A DNA stretch of 64,000 bases, taken from an uncultured Oscillospiraceae bacterium (GTDB lineage: Bacteria > Bacillota > Clostridia > Oscillospirales > Acutalibacteraceae). Position numbers and translations under genes: made by a program. The stretch spans positions 62,001 through 126,000 of the forward strand of contig UQDP01000001.1 of the NCBI GenBank assembly GCA_900539845.1, in the 5' to 3' direction. Shown one piece after another: positions 63,287 to 64,000 of this stretch (positions are counted from its first letter, which is position 1; the number at the start of each line of letters is the position of its first letter). A model generated the notes under the pieces. That model was not told where the DNA came from and searched no databases. It worked only from the letters and a program-made list of their open reading frames with translations.

Positions 63287-64000
63287 ATGGCGCTGTTCAA
63301 TAAAAAAGAAGCTCCGTCCGTCGATTTTTCCGTGCTCCCCCGTCATCTCGGTATTATCATGGACGGAAACGGAAGATGGGCAAAGAAAAGAGCGCTTCCG
63401 CGCACCGCGGGGCATAAAGTCGGCGCGGATGTTTTTAAAAAGATCTCCAAGGAATGCGGCAGGATAGGGATACCCGAAGTCACCTTTTACGCATTTTCCA
63501 CGGAAAACTGGAAACGCCCGAAAGAAGAAGTAGAAACGCTTATGCGCCTGTTTTATGATTATCTTATTGAGGCTAAAAACGATTTGCAGGGAAGCGGAAA
63601 TCTACGTGTCAGGTTTATAGGAGAAAAAGAGGGCTTGCACCCGAAACTGCTTGAACTGATGCGCGATGCGGAGCAGGAAACGGCTTCAAGGAACGGCACG
63701 CTGATCAATGTGGCGGTCAATTACGGCGGCAGGCAAGAGATCGTCAGCGCCGTGAATAAGCTTATGGCGTCAGGTAAACAGAATATAAGTGAAGCAGATA
63801 TAAGCTCCATGCTTTATACTTCACCCGATTGCGATCTCATCATCCGCCCGAGCGGAGAGGAGCGGCTTTCGAACTTCCTGCTTTGGCAGTGCGCATACAG
63901 TGAGTTTTGGTACAGCGATGTGCTTTGGCCTGATTTCACCGAAAAAGATCTGCATTCGGCGCTGTCGGATTTTGAAAAAAGAAACCGAAGATTCGGAGGT
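63287..64000 (+). CDS. uppS: Undecaprenyl diphosphate synthase (runs off the window)
   Basis: UppS extends farnesyl diphosphate to the C55 lipid carrier. From ATG 63287 (AAAGGAG upstream; an ATG at 63281 is in another position too close to that site) about 238 residues are visible. They include the catalytic Asp26 in IIMDGNGRWAKKR, FYAFSTENWKRP and IIRPSGEERLSNFLLWQ. The frame is open at the window edge; the last visible residues RRFGG are typical of the true C-terminus, so little is missing. It works with UppP of this window on the same lipid. Confidence 0.95.
   Translation, partial: MALFNKKEAPSVDFSVLPRHLGIIMDGNGRWAKKRALPRTAGHKVGADVFKKISKECGRIGIPEVTFYAFSTENWKRPKEEVETLMRLFYDYLIEAKNDLQGSGNLRVRFIGEKEGLHPKLLELMRDAEQETASRNGTLINVAVNYGGRQEIVSAVNKLMASGKQNISEADISSMLYTSPDCDLIIRPSGEERLSNFLLWQCAYSEFWYSDVLWPDFTEKDLHSALSDFEKRNRRFGG

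Noticed and set aside
1..64000. tRNA, rRNA, CRISPR, insertion sequence or phage genes
   Set aside because: No direct-repeat/spacer arrays, transposase or integrase motifs, or tRNA-like cloverleaf seen in the few intergenic gaps.

Overview
The window reads as a chromosomal segment of a low-to-moderate GC Gram-positive bacterium, most likely a member of the Clostridia and probably a gut-type Oscillospirales/Ruminococcaceae relative. This rests on AAAGGAGG-type ribosome binding sites, MurT/GatD, Lgt, UppP, MltG, the YmfF/YmfH peptidase pair, CDP-glycerol transferase-like enzymes, TrmFO, and a secreted repeat protein with a dockerin-like end. The taxon is inference. Nearly every gene is on the + strand. 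I see no rRNA, tRNA, CRISPR array, insertion sequence or prophage.

Layout. 1-5.4 kb: an M16 peptidase pair, lgt, folD and uppP, closed by a terminator. 5.5-11.65 kb: glyA, two TagB/TagF-like transferases, a PLP aminotransferase and trpS, closed by a terminator. 11.65-12.7 kb: a single Gfo/Idh/MocA oxidoreductase. 12.78-17.73 kb: a compact five-gene unit with its own strong promoter and a perfect bidirectional terminator. It encodes an SCP2-like protein, a class III aminotransferase, a split transketolase (two genes) and a second SCP2-like protein. I cannot assign it to a known pathway, and it is the best candidate here for an undescribed system. 17.7-18.6 kb: two minus-strand genes (a DUF3784-like membrane protein and a GNAT acetyltransferase). 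18.75-22.8 kb: pyk, mltG, thyA and folA. 22.9-23.7 kb: an AraC/GyrI-like regulator. 23.8-25.3 kb: infC-rpmI-rplT with an attenuator-like leader and an AUC start for infC.

25.4-43.1 kb is one very long housekeeping run with short gaps or overlaps: trmH-like, dprA, topA, trmFO, plsX, rnc, an Elp3-like radical SAM gene, smc, ftsY, rdgB, yhbY, nadD, yqeK, rsfS, leuS. It ends at a hairpin that abuts the ribosome binding site of the next gene. 43.1-48.6 kb: a glycosidase operon (GH38, GH29, membrane-anchored GH16). 48.7-50.3 kb: a minus-strand radical SAM gene and an inositol-monophosphatase-family gene. 50.4-52.4 kb: murT-gatD. 52.4-64.0 kb: the conserved rpsB-tsf-pyrH-frr-uppS order, split between tsf and pyrH by about 7.4 kb. 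The insert carries a GH13 alpha-glucosidase, a frameshifted GH31 enzyme, an alpha/beta hydrolase and a secreted BspA-type/CxxC-repeat protein. uppS runs off the end.

Themes. The housekeeping genes cover envelope precursors (uppP, uppS, lgt, mltG, murT/gatD), one-carbon and folate metabolism (folD, glyA, thyA, folA, trmFO) and translation. The accessory parts are carbohydrate enzymes and the SCP2/aminotransferase/transketolase unit. Start codons were chosen by Shine-Dalgarno spacing, and several differ from the longest reading frame.
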